Origin: Armatimonadota bacterium | GTDB lineage: Bacteria; Armatimonadota; Fimbriimonadia; Fimbriimonadales; Fimbriimonadaceae | Reading direction: 5' to 3' | DNA: 64,000 nucleotides | NCBI GenBank assembly: GCA_018268255.1 | Contig: JAFDWX010000003.1 | Span: 145,738-209,737 of the forward strand | Shown: piece after piece, positions 33,816 to 41,761 of the stretch | How the letters are laid out: each line of letters starts with the position of its first letter | Numbering within the stretch: position 1 is the stretch's first letter | The notes under the pieces: model-generated | The model's database searches: none | The model's input: the letters and a program-made list of their open reading frames with translations, nothing else | What the model was told of the DNA's origin: nothing | Translations under genes and position numbers: made by a program

Positions 33816-35144
33816 TTGGAGCCTGTGCGCAACGAAAACGACACTTGCCGAGAACTCGTCGAACCAAAACTTCGGGAGTCGGGCTGGGAGTCGAGTCCTC
33901 ACTCGATGACCGAGCAATACAGGATCACGAAAGGACGAATCGTGGTCGCGGGCCAGGTTGCGCGACGCAGGGAGGCGCTGAAGGCCGACTACCTGCTGAA
34001 ATACACGGGTGATTTCAACATCGCGGTTGTCGAGGCTAAGGCTGAGTCGGAGCTTGCAGCGAATGGGGTCCAACAAGCCACCCGGTATGGTGCAAAGCTG
34101 CGCCGAAAGGTTCGTGGGGCGGAGATCGCGTCCGAGAGCCGTTACCTTGCGCGAGCGGGCCATCTAATCCTTTCCCGCATCGACGCGCGACACGGCGCAG
34201 TAGCCCTCCTGCCGGACTCCTTGGATGGAGCGGTTGTCACCAACGACTTTCCTCTCTTTGACTTCAACATTGCGCGGGTCATCCCAGAGTATTTGTCGCT
34301 CGTCATAAAGGCCGTGGAGTTCGTGGAGCTTTGCAAACGCGCGAGCAAGGGTTCCACAAATCGAGTTCGGATTAAGGAGGACCTGTTCCTTGCCCTCACC
34401 ATCCCCCTCCCCTCGCTCGATGAGCAGAGGCGCATAGTAGCCAAGGTTCACGAGGCGATGGGGGCGCTGGATCGCGCGGCCACATTCCACGCCCAAACTG
34501 TCGCCGACTTCGACCGACTCCTCATCGCCCTCGCCCACCGCGATGATCTGACTGACGACCAAAAGCGCGAACGCGGCTGGCGCAAACTCCGCCTCGGCGA
34601 TGTCATGCATCTTGACCTCCATCCCGTCAAAGTCGACCCCAGCCAGGACTATCCGAACGCGGGATGTTTCAGCTTTGCCCGCGGCCTTTTCCTCAAGCCG
34701 CCGATCGTAGGCATGGAGTGGCAAAGCGATACGCTGTTCAAGCTTCGAGCGGGCCAGTTCACGTATCTGAAACTGAAAGCCTTTGAAGGGGCTTTTGCTT
34801 TCGTTAGTGAGGAGTTCGAGGGCCGGTACGTCTCCAATGAATACCCAACCTACTCACCAATCGCCGGTGAGTGCCGAGGCGAGTGGGTCTTTGCCCATTT
34901 CAAGCACGAGCGAGTCTGGGCGACCCTCGCATCAGGAAGCAAGGGCATCGGTGCTCGACGTGAGCGTGTCAACCCAGCGAGGCTGCTCGCCCACGAAGCC
35001 TGGGTTCCACCCATTCCCGAGCACGATCGCATCGCCGAAGTGCTCGCCGCCCAGCGACGTTTCGTGGCGAGCGACACCTTCCAAAAGGACTCGGAGTCGC
35101 TCAAACGCGCTATTCTGTCAATGGCGTTTCGGGGAGTGCTATGA
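33816..35144 (+). CDS. In-frame fusion of HsdR N-terminal nuclease domain to HsdS C-terminal part
   Basis: This is a 442-residue protein. Residues 1-95 match the N-terminal PD-(D/E)XK domain of type I restriction subunit HsdR: ADYLLKYTGDFNIAVVEAKAE with Asp58, Glu73 and Lys75 intact. From about residue 96 the sequence switches to HsdS: KVRGAEIASESRYLARAGHLILSRIDARHGA is the second half of a first target-recognition domain. Next come a central conserved helix region (PLPSLDEQRRIVAKVHEAM), a complete second recognition domain (GWRKLRLGDVM onward) and a final conserved region. The HsdR motor and the HsdM methylase are absent. The likeliest origin is an in-frame deletion through an hsdR-hsdM-hsdS operon. 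The frame is fully open, so a functional chimera is possible. It starts at TTG 33816 or GTG 33825. Confidence 0.75.
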   Translation: MEPVRNENDTCRELVEPKLRESGWESSPHSMTEQYRITKGRIVVAGQVARRREALKADYLLKYTGDFNIAVVEAKAESELAANGVQQATRYGAKLRRKVRGAEIASESRYLARAGHLILSRIDARHGAVALLPDSLDGAVVTNDFPLFDFNIARVIPEYLSLVIKAVEFVELCKRASKGSTNRVRIKEDLFLALTIPLPSLDEQRRIVAKVHEAMGALDRAATFHAQTVADFDRLLIALAHRDDLTDDQKRERGWRKLRLGDVMHLDLHPVKVDPSQDYPNAGCFSFARGLFLKPPIVGMEWQSDTLFKLRAGQFTYLKLKAFEGAFAFVSEEFEGRYVSNEYPTYSPIAGECRGEWVFAHFKHERVWATLASGSKGIGARRERVNPARLLAHEAWVPPIPEHDRIAEVLAAQRRFVASDTFQKDSESLKRAILSMAFRGVL

Positions 35145-35593
35145 AGATAAACTGGAAAAGCCACCACATCCTCTTGCTGGGCTCCATAGTGTTCGCCGCG
35201 ATTATGGTGGTTCAATCGACCCAGCGCACGTTGACGGCAACGGAAGGCGCGCTTTTCCAAATCGTCAGCCTTGCGCTAGGGATTCTCTGGTCCTACGAAC
35301 AGGCGAATCGCAAGGATCAGCCCCATGCTAAGTCTGCCTTTAGGCGAATAGTTGCCCTGTACAAGAGCCTGGCTAGGGTGAGGACTCATATACAGAACGC
35401 TCCCAGTCACTACCAGCTTGACGAAGAAGGAAAGCAAGCGCTCCACTTTCTCGATAGCATTGTCGTTGAACAACTTTCGACAGCCGAAGATTCGATAGAA
35501 GATTGGAAAGAGCTACTGAGTGAATCAGAGATCAAAGCAATCGTTGCGAATTCAGCCGCGTCCCCAAATGGAAAAGAAAATGGAAAGGATTAG
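35141..35593 (+). CDS. Hypothetical small membrane protein
   Basis: This 150-residue protein has two predicted membrane helices (HHILLLGSIVFAAIMVVQ and GALFQIVSLALGILWSYEQ) and then a cytoplasmic helical tail. It is coupled to the hsdR-hsdS fusion by an ATGA overlap and overlaps the next gene, so the three form one operon. No family is recognised. Confidence 0.65.
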   Translation: MKINWKSHHILLLGSIVFAAIMVVQSTQRTLTATEGALFQIVSLALGILWSYEQANRKDQPHAKSAFRRIVALYKSLARVRTHIQNAPSHYQLDEEGKQALHFLDSIVVEQLSTAEDSIEDWKELLSESEIKAIVANSAASPNGKENGKD

Positions 35594-36017
35594 AGGAAAA
35601 GTCGCCAAGGTTCTCAACTCTCGGGAAGTAGTCCTCAATGTAGGCGCAGATCATGGTGTGACTCTGAGCATGCTCTTTGACATCCTCCAGCCCGGTGGGG
35701 AGGACATCAAGGATCCGGACACCGGTGAAGTTCTCGGGTCGCTGGAAAGGTCCAAAGTGAGGGTCAAGGTTGTTGACGTCCAATCGAAACTGTCCGTCGC
35801 GTCAACTTATAAGACATACGAAATCAATATTGGAGGGTTGGGAGGCTTCGGCACAGGCGAACTGTCAAAGATGCTAACTCCCCCGAAGTTCGTTAGAAAG
35901 GTTCAGACGCTTAAATCCGATGAGTTGACCCCTGAGACAATCAAGGAGAACGAGAGTTTCGTGAAGACAGGTGATCCTGTGGTCCAAGTTATTGAAGTTG
36001 AACTGCAGGAAGGCTGA
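35580..36017 (+). CDS. Hypothetical soluble protein (beta-rich)
   Basis: This 145-residue protein begins MERIRGKVAKVLNSREVVLNVGADHGVTLSMLFDIL. The pattern of an N-terminal strand, VLN-G-DHGV and F-I resembles small beta-barrel modules such as the FlgT C-terminal type. The rest is unfamiliar. It overlaps the upstream membrane protein gene by 14 bases; ATG 35568 is an alternative start. Function unknown. Confidence 0.6.
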   Translation: MERIRGKVAKVLNSREVVLNVGADHGVTLSMLFDILQPGGEDIKDPDTGEVLGSLERSKVRVKVVDVQSKLSVASTYKTYEINIGGLGGFGTGELSKMLTPPKFVRKVQTLKSDELTPETIKENESFVKTGDPVVQVIEVELQEG

Positions 36018-36056
36018 TCCCAAGGAAGCCAGTTTTGGAAGCTGTTACTACGAACC

Positions 36057-37073
36057 ATGAACCTAAAATCGCTCTTTTTGAACGGTCGCACAGCTAGCGA
36101 AGCCAGCGCCGATGCAACACTCTCACCGGCCGAGTTGTTCCTTCTGTCGTTGTTCTTGAAGCCTCGGCTCCGGCAGACCATCACAGGGCCAGGATGGAAC
36201 GACGTCTGGCGAGCCTCATTGGGTAAGGAGCCCGCGCGAGTTCTCGACGGCTTCCTGACAGAAGGTCTCTTGCGCACCTGCGACAGTGCGGAGAAGCTTG
36301 AAGTCAAGTTTCGCGTCCCGGAGCTTGTCGAAATCTGCAAACGTCACGGCCTCGCTCACAGGGGCAAGAAATCGGAACTGATTGCTACGCTGGTTGAAGG
36401 AGTCAGTTCGACCGAGATCGCTTCGATGACATCAGACGTGCATCCCCTGCGATGCACAGAGGTCGGGGCTACCTTGGCTGACGCTTACAAGCAGAAGGCG
36501 GACGCGGCTCGGCAAGAAGCTGAGACTTCATGCTTGGATGCCCTTCGTCAAGGTGAACTGGCGCAGGCGTGCCAGATCGTGCGGCGGTTCGAAGCGCGTC
36601 AACCTATTCCGAGAGGCATGGGCGTTGACTGGTCCAATCCCGACACTTCGCACGAGCTTGGACTGCTGGTGGCGCTCTTCCAGGATAAACCACCTTCGAC
36701 AGCACCGCCGACCACGATCGCCGCAGCGATGGGATTGCTCTGGGGTATGGGACCGGAGAAGTGGCTCCCCAAGGAGCCGTCCGATTCCAGCAAACGCCGA
36801 CGCCGCACACCGGAAGAGAAGGCAGCGGAGGTGGCCGCACGAATGGAGGCATTCCGAGCAAACCATGAGAGGACACTTGAAGGCTATCGGGCGAACAGGG
36901 ACGTGATCATCGCTGTGGAGATCCTGGCCGCCCAATCTTCATGCGACTTCTGCAAGAGCAGAGTCGGCCGCTATCCGCTCGATTCCGTGCCTCCATTGCC
37001 TCACTCAGAGTGCACTCACGACATGGGATGCCGGTGTGTATACGTCCCAGTGACAAGACTGTGCGACCTTTAA
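36057..37073 (+). CDS. Hypothetical protein with SAP-like segment and Cys-rich end
   Basis: This is a 338-residue protein. Around residues 83-115, FRVPELVEICKRHGLAHRGKKSELIATLVEGV has the spacing of a SAP DNA-binding helix pair. The C-terminus has six cysteines and two histidines (CDFCKSRVGRYPLDSVPPLP, then HSEC, CRC), suggesting a metal site. The middle is helical with a basic stretch (SKRRRRTPEEK). Function unknown; DNA binding is a mild inference. It is separated from the upstream operon by 39 bases. Confidence 0.6.
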   Translation: MNLKSLFLNGRTASEASADATLSPAELFLLSLFLKPRLRQTITGPGWNDVWRASLGKEPARVLDGFLTEGLLRTCDSAEKLEVKFRVPELVEICKRHGLAHRGKKSELIATLVEGVSSTEIASMTSDVHPLRCTEVGATLADAYKQKADAARQEAETSCLDALRQGELAQACQIVRRFEARQPIPRGMGVDWSNPDTSHELGLLVALFQDKPPSTAPPTTIAAAMGLLWGMGPEKWLPKEPSDSSKRRRRTPEEKAAEVAARMEAFRANHERTLEGYRANRDVIIAVEILAAQSSCDFCKSRVGRYPLDSVPPLPHSECTHDMGCRCVYVPVTRLCDL

Positions 37074-37106
37074 CATTGCTTAGCAGGAGAAGCTGTCCTG
37101 TGTCGG

Positions 37107-38930
37107 TTAGTCGTTGTGCTCGATTTGATCCTTACTCGCCCGCTCGACTCCATGAAGCAGCAGCCAAAGGGTCAGCGGGACTAGGATGATGTTGCTCGGG
37201 CTGTAGAAACTTCCCGCAGAGACAAGTCCATGCGAGACGTTGTTCCGAAGGTTCGCCCCGGCACGCTCGGCCAGCAAGCCTCTCAACTCAAAGGCGAGGT
37301 CTTGTCCGAAGATCTGGCTGAATGCCTCGGTCTCTACGATCTTATTGATCGGGAATTCGTCCTGCGTCCCGTTTTGGCTTAGGAAGGTGGTGAGAACGCC
37401 GTGTTGGTTCAGCACGTGCCGGAATGAGTTCTCTAACTGCGGTATGAGCAGGTGCGTCGCAACGATGTAATCGCCTTCTATTCCAGCCTGGAGACCCCGC
37501 GCGAAGATAGGCTCACGTCCCTTTGGAACGAACAGATTGTCGTTCAGGAGCCAATCGAGGCAGCCATCTTGCCACGGGTGCTCGCCAGCAATCATGTGTC
37601 GGATCTGCTCGGCCATCCACGCGGTCACCGGTCTGGTCATCTCCGCCATCCGCCACATGTGTAGTTGGAGCAACTCGTCGCTTGGCTCCTCATTCAGCGG
37701 CATTGCGGGGATCACGAAGTCGACCTTGCCGTCTTCGCGCAAGATGGAGTTCGAGAAGATGCTCGAAAGAGGACTCTGGGTGACGTGCTCTCGGACCATT
37801 TCACGTAGGCGTTCCTTGCCGATTGGTCGGACCTGAATTGCCCAGAATGCCAGGGCCTCTCGAAGGCTCATACCCTTGACCTTCTCGATGTGCTCGATCA
37901 TCTTTGGGTCCATCGGGACGCTCGTTTCGATCTTTCCAAGGTGCTCCAATCTGTCCTTCTGAAGCGCATGAAGGCGCTTCATGAGTTCTTCTTGCCGTTC
38001 CTTGGGAGCACCTGCCTGCCTCAGCGTGAGCAAACCCTGTTCAAACCAATGCTCCGCAGCGAGTCCTGGCTTCCCAGCCATCGCCTCTCCGACTGAAATT
38101 TGAGCTTCTCCCTGACGAAGCGAAGCCTCGGTAGCGCCCGCTTCGTTCCCCGCCTTCCTTCGACACGTTGCGACGAGGGCCCAATAGTCGGCAGCGGTTA
38201 TCCAGTCTTGGCGACCTTCAGCGCCCTCTGCGGACTTTTCCGCGTAACTCGCGAGCACGGCAGGATCGCCAATCTTGTATGCAAGAGCGAGGTCGATGAT
38301 TGATCTGGTCAAGTAGAGAGGATCGCTCCCGTTCAACTTGGCGAGGAGTTCGAGTGCGTAGTTGGCGACGGCGGCGCGTTCGGCGCTCTGCTTACCCAGC
38401 GCCCCGGCGATCTGCATGGCTCGCTGCAATCGCTGAAATCCGTGCACCCACTCAGCGGGGTCCATCAACGCCTTGGCACCCTCGAGGTATGCGGCCGCCG
38501 CGACCCGCGCTGCTTGGTGATCCTTTCGCCGAATCCAAAGGATGTCTGCCAACCGTGCTTTCATTTCTCGGTCGGCGATTTCGGCGTACACGGCAGCGAT
38601 TGGGTCAAGGTGTTGATCCTCGAAATCACTCAGCGCGGCAGATCGCGAGTTCGCCATGACAAACATGGGCTTCAGCGGCTCGGCTGCGTCGTTTGAGTCA
38701 TATAACATCGACGACGCCGATCCAAGCAGCACGTAGACTTGCTCTGCGCGTCTGTCTCCAGCTTCAGCGGCGACTCTGGCGGCGGCGAAGAGCGGGGTTG
38801 AATAGTTGTCAATCTCGTCTCGCTTGTCTTGCTCGATCGTGTCAAGCCACGGGACTACGCGCAAGTCGTCTGCAGTGACGTGCAGGTCCGTGAACATCAG
38901 CTTCGGTGCTTCTGGGGTGTGTTCTTCCAA
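37107..38930 (-). CDS. DUF4209-like protein with HEPN-type RxxxxH motif
   Basis: This 607-residue, mostly helical protein has a repeat-like middle (AERAAVANYALELLAKLNG). The C-terminus is LRGLLAERAGANLRNNVSHGLVSAG. The segment R-NNVS-H has the R-x4-H spacing of HEPN ribonuclease domains, and the surrounding sequence fits DUF4209. HEPN proteins are common in toxin and abortive-infection systems. The start is a TTG at 38930, since an in-frame stop lies just upstream; ATG 38897 is the alternative. It is transcribed divergently from the gene at 39015 across a strong palindrome. Confidence 0.62.
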   Translation of the reverse strand: MEEHTPEAPKLMFTDLHVTADDLRVVPWLDTIEQDKRDEIDNYSTPLFAAARVAAEAGDRRAEQVYVLLGSASSMLYDSNDAAEPLKPMFVMANSRSAALSDFEDQHLDPIAAVYAEIADREMKARLADILWIRRKDHQAARVAAAAYLEGAKALMDPAEWVHGFQRLQRAMQIAGALGKQSAERAAVANYALELLAKLNGSDPLYLTRSIIDLALAYKIGDPAVLASYAEKSAEGAEGRQDWITAADYWALVATCRRKAGNEAGATEASLRQGEAQISVGEAMAGKPGLAAEHWFEQGLLTLRQAGAPKERQEELMKRLHALQKDRLEHLGKIETSVPMDPKMIEHIEKVKGMSLREALAFWAIQVRPIGKERLREMVREHVTQSPLSSIFSNSILREDGKVDFVIPAMPLNEEPSDELLQLHMWRMAEMTRPVTAWMAEQIRHMIAGEHPWQDGCLDWLLNDNLFVPKGREPIFARGLQAGIEGDYIVATHLLIPQLENSFRHVLNQHGVLTTFLSQNGTQDEFPINKIVETEAFSQIFGQDLAFELRGLLAERAGANLRNNVSHGLVSAGSFYSPSNIILVPLTLWLLLHGVERASKDQIEHND

Positions 38931-38964
38931 TTCTCATTCTCCATATCAGCGGATTGCAATCCGT

Positions 38965-38990
38965 GAGTGTTTAGTGTATACTGAACACTC
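38965..38990. promoter_or_regulatory. Operator-like site 1: 26-bp palindrome in a divergent promoter
   Basis: GAGTGTT and AACACTC are the outer arms and AGT/ACT the inner ones; only two symmetric pairs fail to match over 26 bp. It contains TATACT (38977-38982), a good -10 box for the gene at 39015. It shares its core with the sites at 32748 and 33771. Confidence 0.6.
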
Positions 38991-39014
38991 ATTCAAAGTC
39001 AAGGACACGAACTG

Positions 39015-39629
39015 ATGGAAATTTCACTCACCGAATTTGTCGACTTCATCGTCAAGACGGGCACGTCCCGGATGACGCACGTGAACTCCCTGAGGAAGCG
39101 CGGTCCATATAGTCCTGCCACCGACTACTACAAGGGGTTGAGGGAAGCCATCGTTGAGTTCCACGCTGCGGGTTCATCTGATGGCACGATCCTGGAGAAA
39201 GCCGTCTCGGTTCATGTCAGCACCCACAAGGGAAGCAAGTGTCCGGCGCGGCTTGAAGCCTATCGTCGCTTTCTGGGGCGAAAGCGGGTCGTGAGGTTCG
39301 CGCCACCGAAGAGCGAGTGGCGCTTCGATGAACTCGTCGTTAGACTCAATCCTGAGCTTGGCTTGAACTGGAACGGCACGAGTACGGTCATCAAGCTCTA
39401 TTGGAAGGAAACCCAGCTTACAAAGAGGCAGGTCGAAATGATCCTCTATATGATGCACGCCGTTCTCGGGCCCTTGGTAGAAGACGGAACGCAGATGGCG
39501 ATCCTCGACATTCCCAGCGCCAACCTGATCACGTCGCCGTTCCCATCGGCCAACCTAATGCCGTTGCTCCGGTCCGAAGCAAGAGCGTTCGTTGAGCTAT
39601 GGCGAGGCTTAGAGGAGGATTCACAGTGA
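39015..39629 (+). CDS. Hypothetical island protein
   Basis: This 204-residue protein has a basic N-terminal half (TGTSRMTHVNSLRKRGPYSP, then GRKRVVRFAPPKSEWRF). The C-terminal half includes LYWKETQLTKRQVEMILYMMHAVLGP. No recognised family. AAGGAC precedes the ATG, and the palindrome at 38965-38990 covers its likely promoter. Its stop overlaps the next gene's GTG start (GTGA), so the two are probably made together. Confidence 0.65.
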   Translation: MEISLTEFVDFIVKTGTSRMTHVNSLRKRGPYSPATDYYKGLREAIVEFHAAGSSDGTILEKAVSVHVSTHKGSKCPARLEAYRRFLGRKRVVRFAPPKSEWRFDELVVRLNPELGLNWNGTSTVIKLYWKETQLTKRQVEMILYMMHAVLGPLVEDGTQMAILDIPSANLITSPFPSANLMPLLRSEARAFVELWRGLEEDSQ

Positions 39630-40528
39630 GCGAGGAGGTTAGGGAGATTTCCATCCAGCACTCGATGAGTGCGATCGTTGAGTCAGGCTGGGGCGAAATG
39701 GTTCGTAAGTTTCGCCCGATCGTCAAAGCAACCGCGATGGCTACCGAAGTCAACGTCCTCTTCGCCATCGCGTTAAGGCTAACGCGACTGGCCATAGCCA
39801 GTGACCTCCTCGCAAAGAAGGGGCTCGACGAGGAAGGTCACATCCCTCAACGATCAGCCGTCGAGGCCTATGTCAATCTCTGCTACATCTTCTACAGTGG
39901 TCCGCGACGCCGCGACAAGCGGGGCACACCGAAAGAGAAGACCACGCGAGACCTCTGTCTTCAGTTCTGTGCGTATGCCGACATCGCATATTACAAGCTG
40001 GTCAAGGCGGATACGGATCGAGTTAGGTCAACTTTCAAGAAGCGCCAGGGCGTCACTGACTCTGAGTTCGACGCGATGCTTTTGGAGTGGGCTCGCCTAG
40101 ATGACGTCGCTCGGACAGTTCATGGGTGCCCAGATTCAAGGTGGCACACAATGAACATCCAGGACATGTCCAAGAAAGTGCTCGCCGATCCGCCGCCATT
40201 CATGGACCACCAGTTCTGCGAAATGTTGCTGAGCAACTTTGTCAACCCAAATAGCGCTGTCCACGCCGACAGCCTTTCGCTCCGCTCTCAATACAAGGAT
40301 CATGGAACGGACCTGCTTGAGCTTGTATTCAAGCCGGACGTGATTCGAGGCGACGCTGTTGCGAGCCTTGCCATTAGCAGTTGGCGGGCCGCTGGTTGGT
40401 ATTTGAACGACACAGCCTGGGTTGAGGAGATGATCGGAAACAAACTCCGAGAGGTTCTGACGGAGCGATGGGACCAGGCACCTCAGCAAACCACCCGGAC
40501 GATCCTCCTCCCGGATTGGCTAACTTAG
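39626..40528 (+). CDS. DUF5677-like hypothetical protein
   Basis: This 300-residue helical protein includes RSAVEAYVNLCYIFYSG and NFVNPNSAVHADSLSLRS. The pattern of a conserved R-E pair with a late N-x-VH fits the DUF5677 type, often found in defence and accessory regions. The chosen start is the GTG at 39626: it has a strong AGAGGAGG at proper spacing and overlaps the previous stop. ATG 39599 is in frame but lacks a ribosome site. Function unknown. Confidence 0.62.
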   Translation: MSEEVREISIQHSMSAIVESGWGEMVRKFRPIVKATAMATEVNVLFAIALRLTRLAIASDLLAKKGLDEEGHIPQRSAVEAYVNLCYIFYSGPRRRDKRGTPKEKTTRDLCLQFCAYADIAYYKLVKADTDRVRSTFKKRQGVTDSEFDAMLLEWARLDDVARTVHGCPDSRWHTMNIQDMSKKVLADPPPFMDHQFCEMLLSNFVNPNSAVHADSLSLRSQYKDHGTDLLELVFKPDVIRGDAVASLAISSWRAAGWYLNDTAWVEEMIGNKLREVLTERWDQAPQQTTRTILLPDWLT

Positions 40529-40582
40529 CACTTAGACTCCCAACTGTTACATCGCTTGTAAACTCCCAGGCCAGGCCACCTC

Positions 40583-41494
40583 ATGCCGCTCGTTATTCCA
40601 ACCGCCCGATCCACCTACGGTGATTCAACTACCGTTCCCGGTAGCGGACACCTCAGCACCTACATTCTCGCTCAGCTTCCCGACGATGCGAATCTCTCTT
40701 GGGTCTCCGAGGTCCGCGCTCTATGCACCGTAGACGAACTGAAATGGAAGGTCTTTCAAGAACGCCGGGAGAGGTTACAGGCCAAGACCCAGATCTGGAG
40801 TCGAATCTTGGGGTCGATGCGGAGCGCGACGATCGTCGTTATCAAGCCCAGCGACGTCGAAGCGGCAATACGCGAAGACTGGACAACTCAAGGAGCAGAA
40901 GATGGGGTCGATTTCAACCAAAGGATGCTGGTTGATGCATGCGCCACAGCGCTGATCAGAGACACGCCAGTTGCTTACCTGCCAAATCGATTGTCGGAAG
41001 CGATGAATCTGTATCCTGGTTCGCTATTCCTGGAGTTCGACAGATTTGCTCCGGAGCAAATTAAACAGCGGATTGGCGGGAAACTGCGGGACGCGAAGGT
41101 TTTCGCTGCGAGAGCACACGCAACCTTCGACGTGGTGGAACAGAGCACAACCACCCGATCGCGATACATTGGATCGTCAAGCCCTGCAGCCTCCTTAGTC
41201 TTCAGAGAACTGCTGAGCACCCAGCGAGGATTCGATGAGGAGCATCAACCGTCGGTAACCGTTCTAAATGAAGCCGCTGAGGTCATGGCAACAGCGCTTT
41301 CAAATGCCCTCCTGCTTCCAGGAGAGATTTCTTCACAACCGCTGGTTCGAGAGTTTAGCTCCCGAGACATCGACGCGATCCAAGCGGCAGACATTGCGGC
41401 TGGTTGGGCTCATGAAGTGGTCGCCCTTGGCAACGAGCGAGCACTAGGGGCGACGTTTGGCAAGGTGCTTGTCAACGGACGTCTCATGGACTAA
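40583..41494 (+). CDS. Hypothetical protein, weakly DUF3800-like
   Basis: This 303-residue protein ends with REFSSRDIDAIQAADIAAGWAHEVVA, which resembles the end of DUF3800 proteins (an RNase H-like fold). The usual N-terminal DxSG signature of that family is not obvious. No other domain is recognised. It is convergent with the minus-strand cluster, overlapping the broken gene at 41491 by four bases. Confidence 0.55.
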   Translation: MPLVIPTARSTYGDSTTVPGSGHLSTYILAQLPDDANLSWVSEVRALCTVDELKWKVFQERRERLQAKTQIWSRILGSMRSATIVVIKPSDVEAAIREDWTTQGAEDGVDFNQRMLVDACATALIRDTPVAYLPNRLSEAMNLYPGSLFLEFDRFAPEQIKQRIGGKLRDAKVFAARAHATFDVVEQSTTTRSRYIGSSSPAASLVFRELLSTQRGFDEEHQPSVTVLNEAAEVMATALSNALLLPGEISSQPLVREFSSRDIDAIQAADIAAGWAHEVVALGNERALGATFGKVLVNGRLMD

Positions 41495-41761
41495 GTGTCC
41501 ACTGCAGAGTTGGGTTGCAGGGCGAGTTCGAGGAGTAACCCGGCGATGCGATCAGGATAGAAGACCCCTCCAAAGCTATCCGGGAAATTGGGCAGATGCT
41601 GGCTCCTCCGACCAGCTGTTGTGGGCAACATGGCCTTTTTCAACTGGCGCGCCGTTGACGACCAGATCAATACCCGCCAGGAAGGCAAGACCTCGTTGGA
41701 TGTTCTCGGGAATGCCCATCGCTTCTGCGTCGCTCTTCCACAGACTTAAGTGATCGGTCAT
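41491..41761 (-). pseudogene. Small frameshifted gene downstream of the 5'-nucleotidase
   Basis: An ATG at 41761 overlaps the 5'-nucleotidase stop as ATGA and opens a 61-codon frame (MTDHLSLWKSDAEAMG to SEEPASAQFPG, stop at 41576). A neighbouring frame continues without a stop from before that point to 41491 (HLPNFPDSFGGVFYPDRIAG, then LLLELALQPNSAVDT) and reads like real protein. A one-base shift near 41590-41610 would give a single protein of about 90 residues. It could be a true frameshift, a sequencing error or two separate frames. No family is recognised. Confidence 0.4.

Noticed and set aside
33816..35144. Ordinary HsdS gene with a misread start
   Set aside because: The first 95 residues are continuous in frame and carry a complete HsdR-type D...E-x-K site, which HsdS proteins lack.
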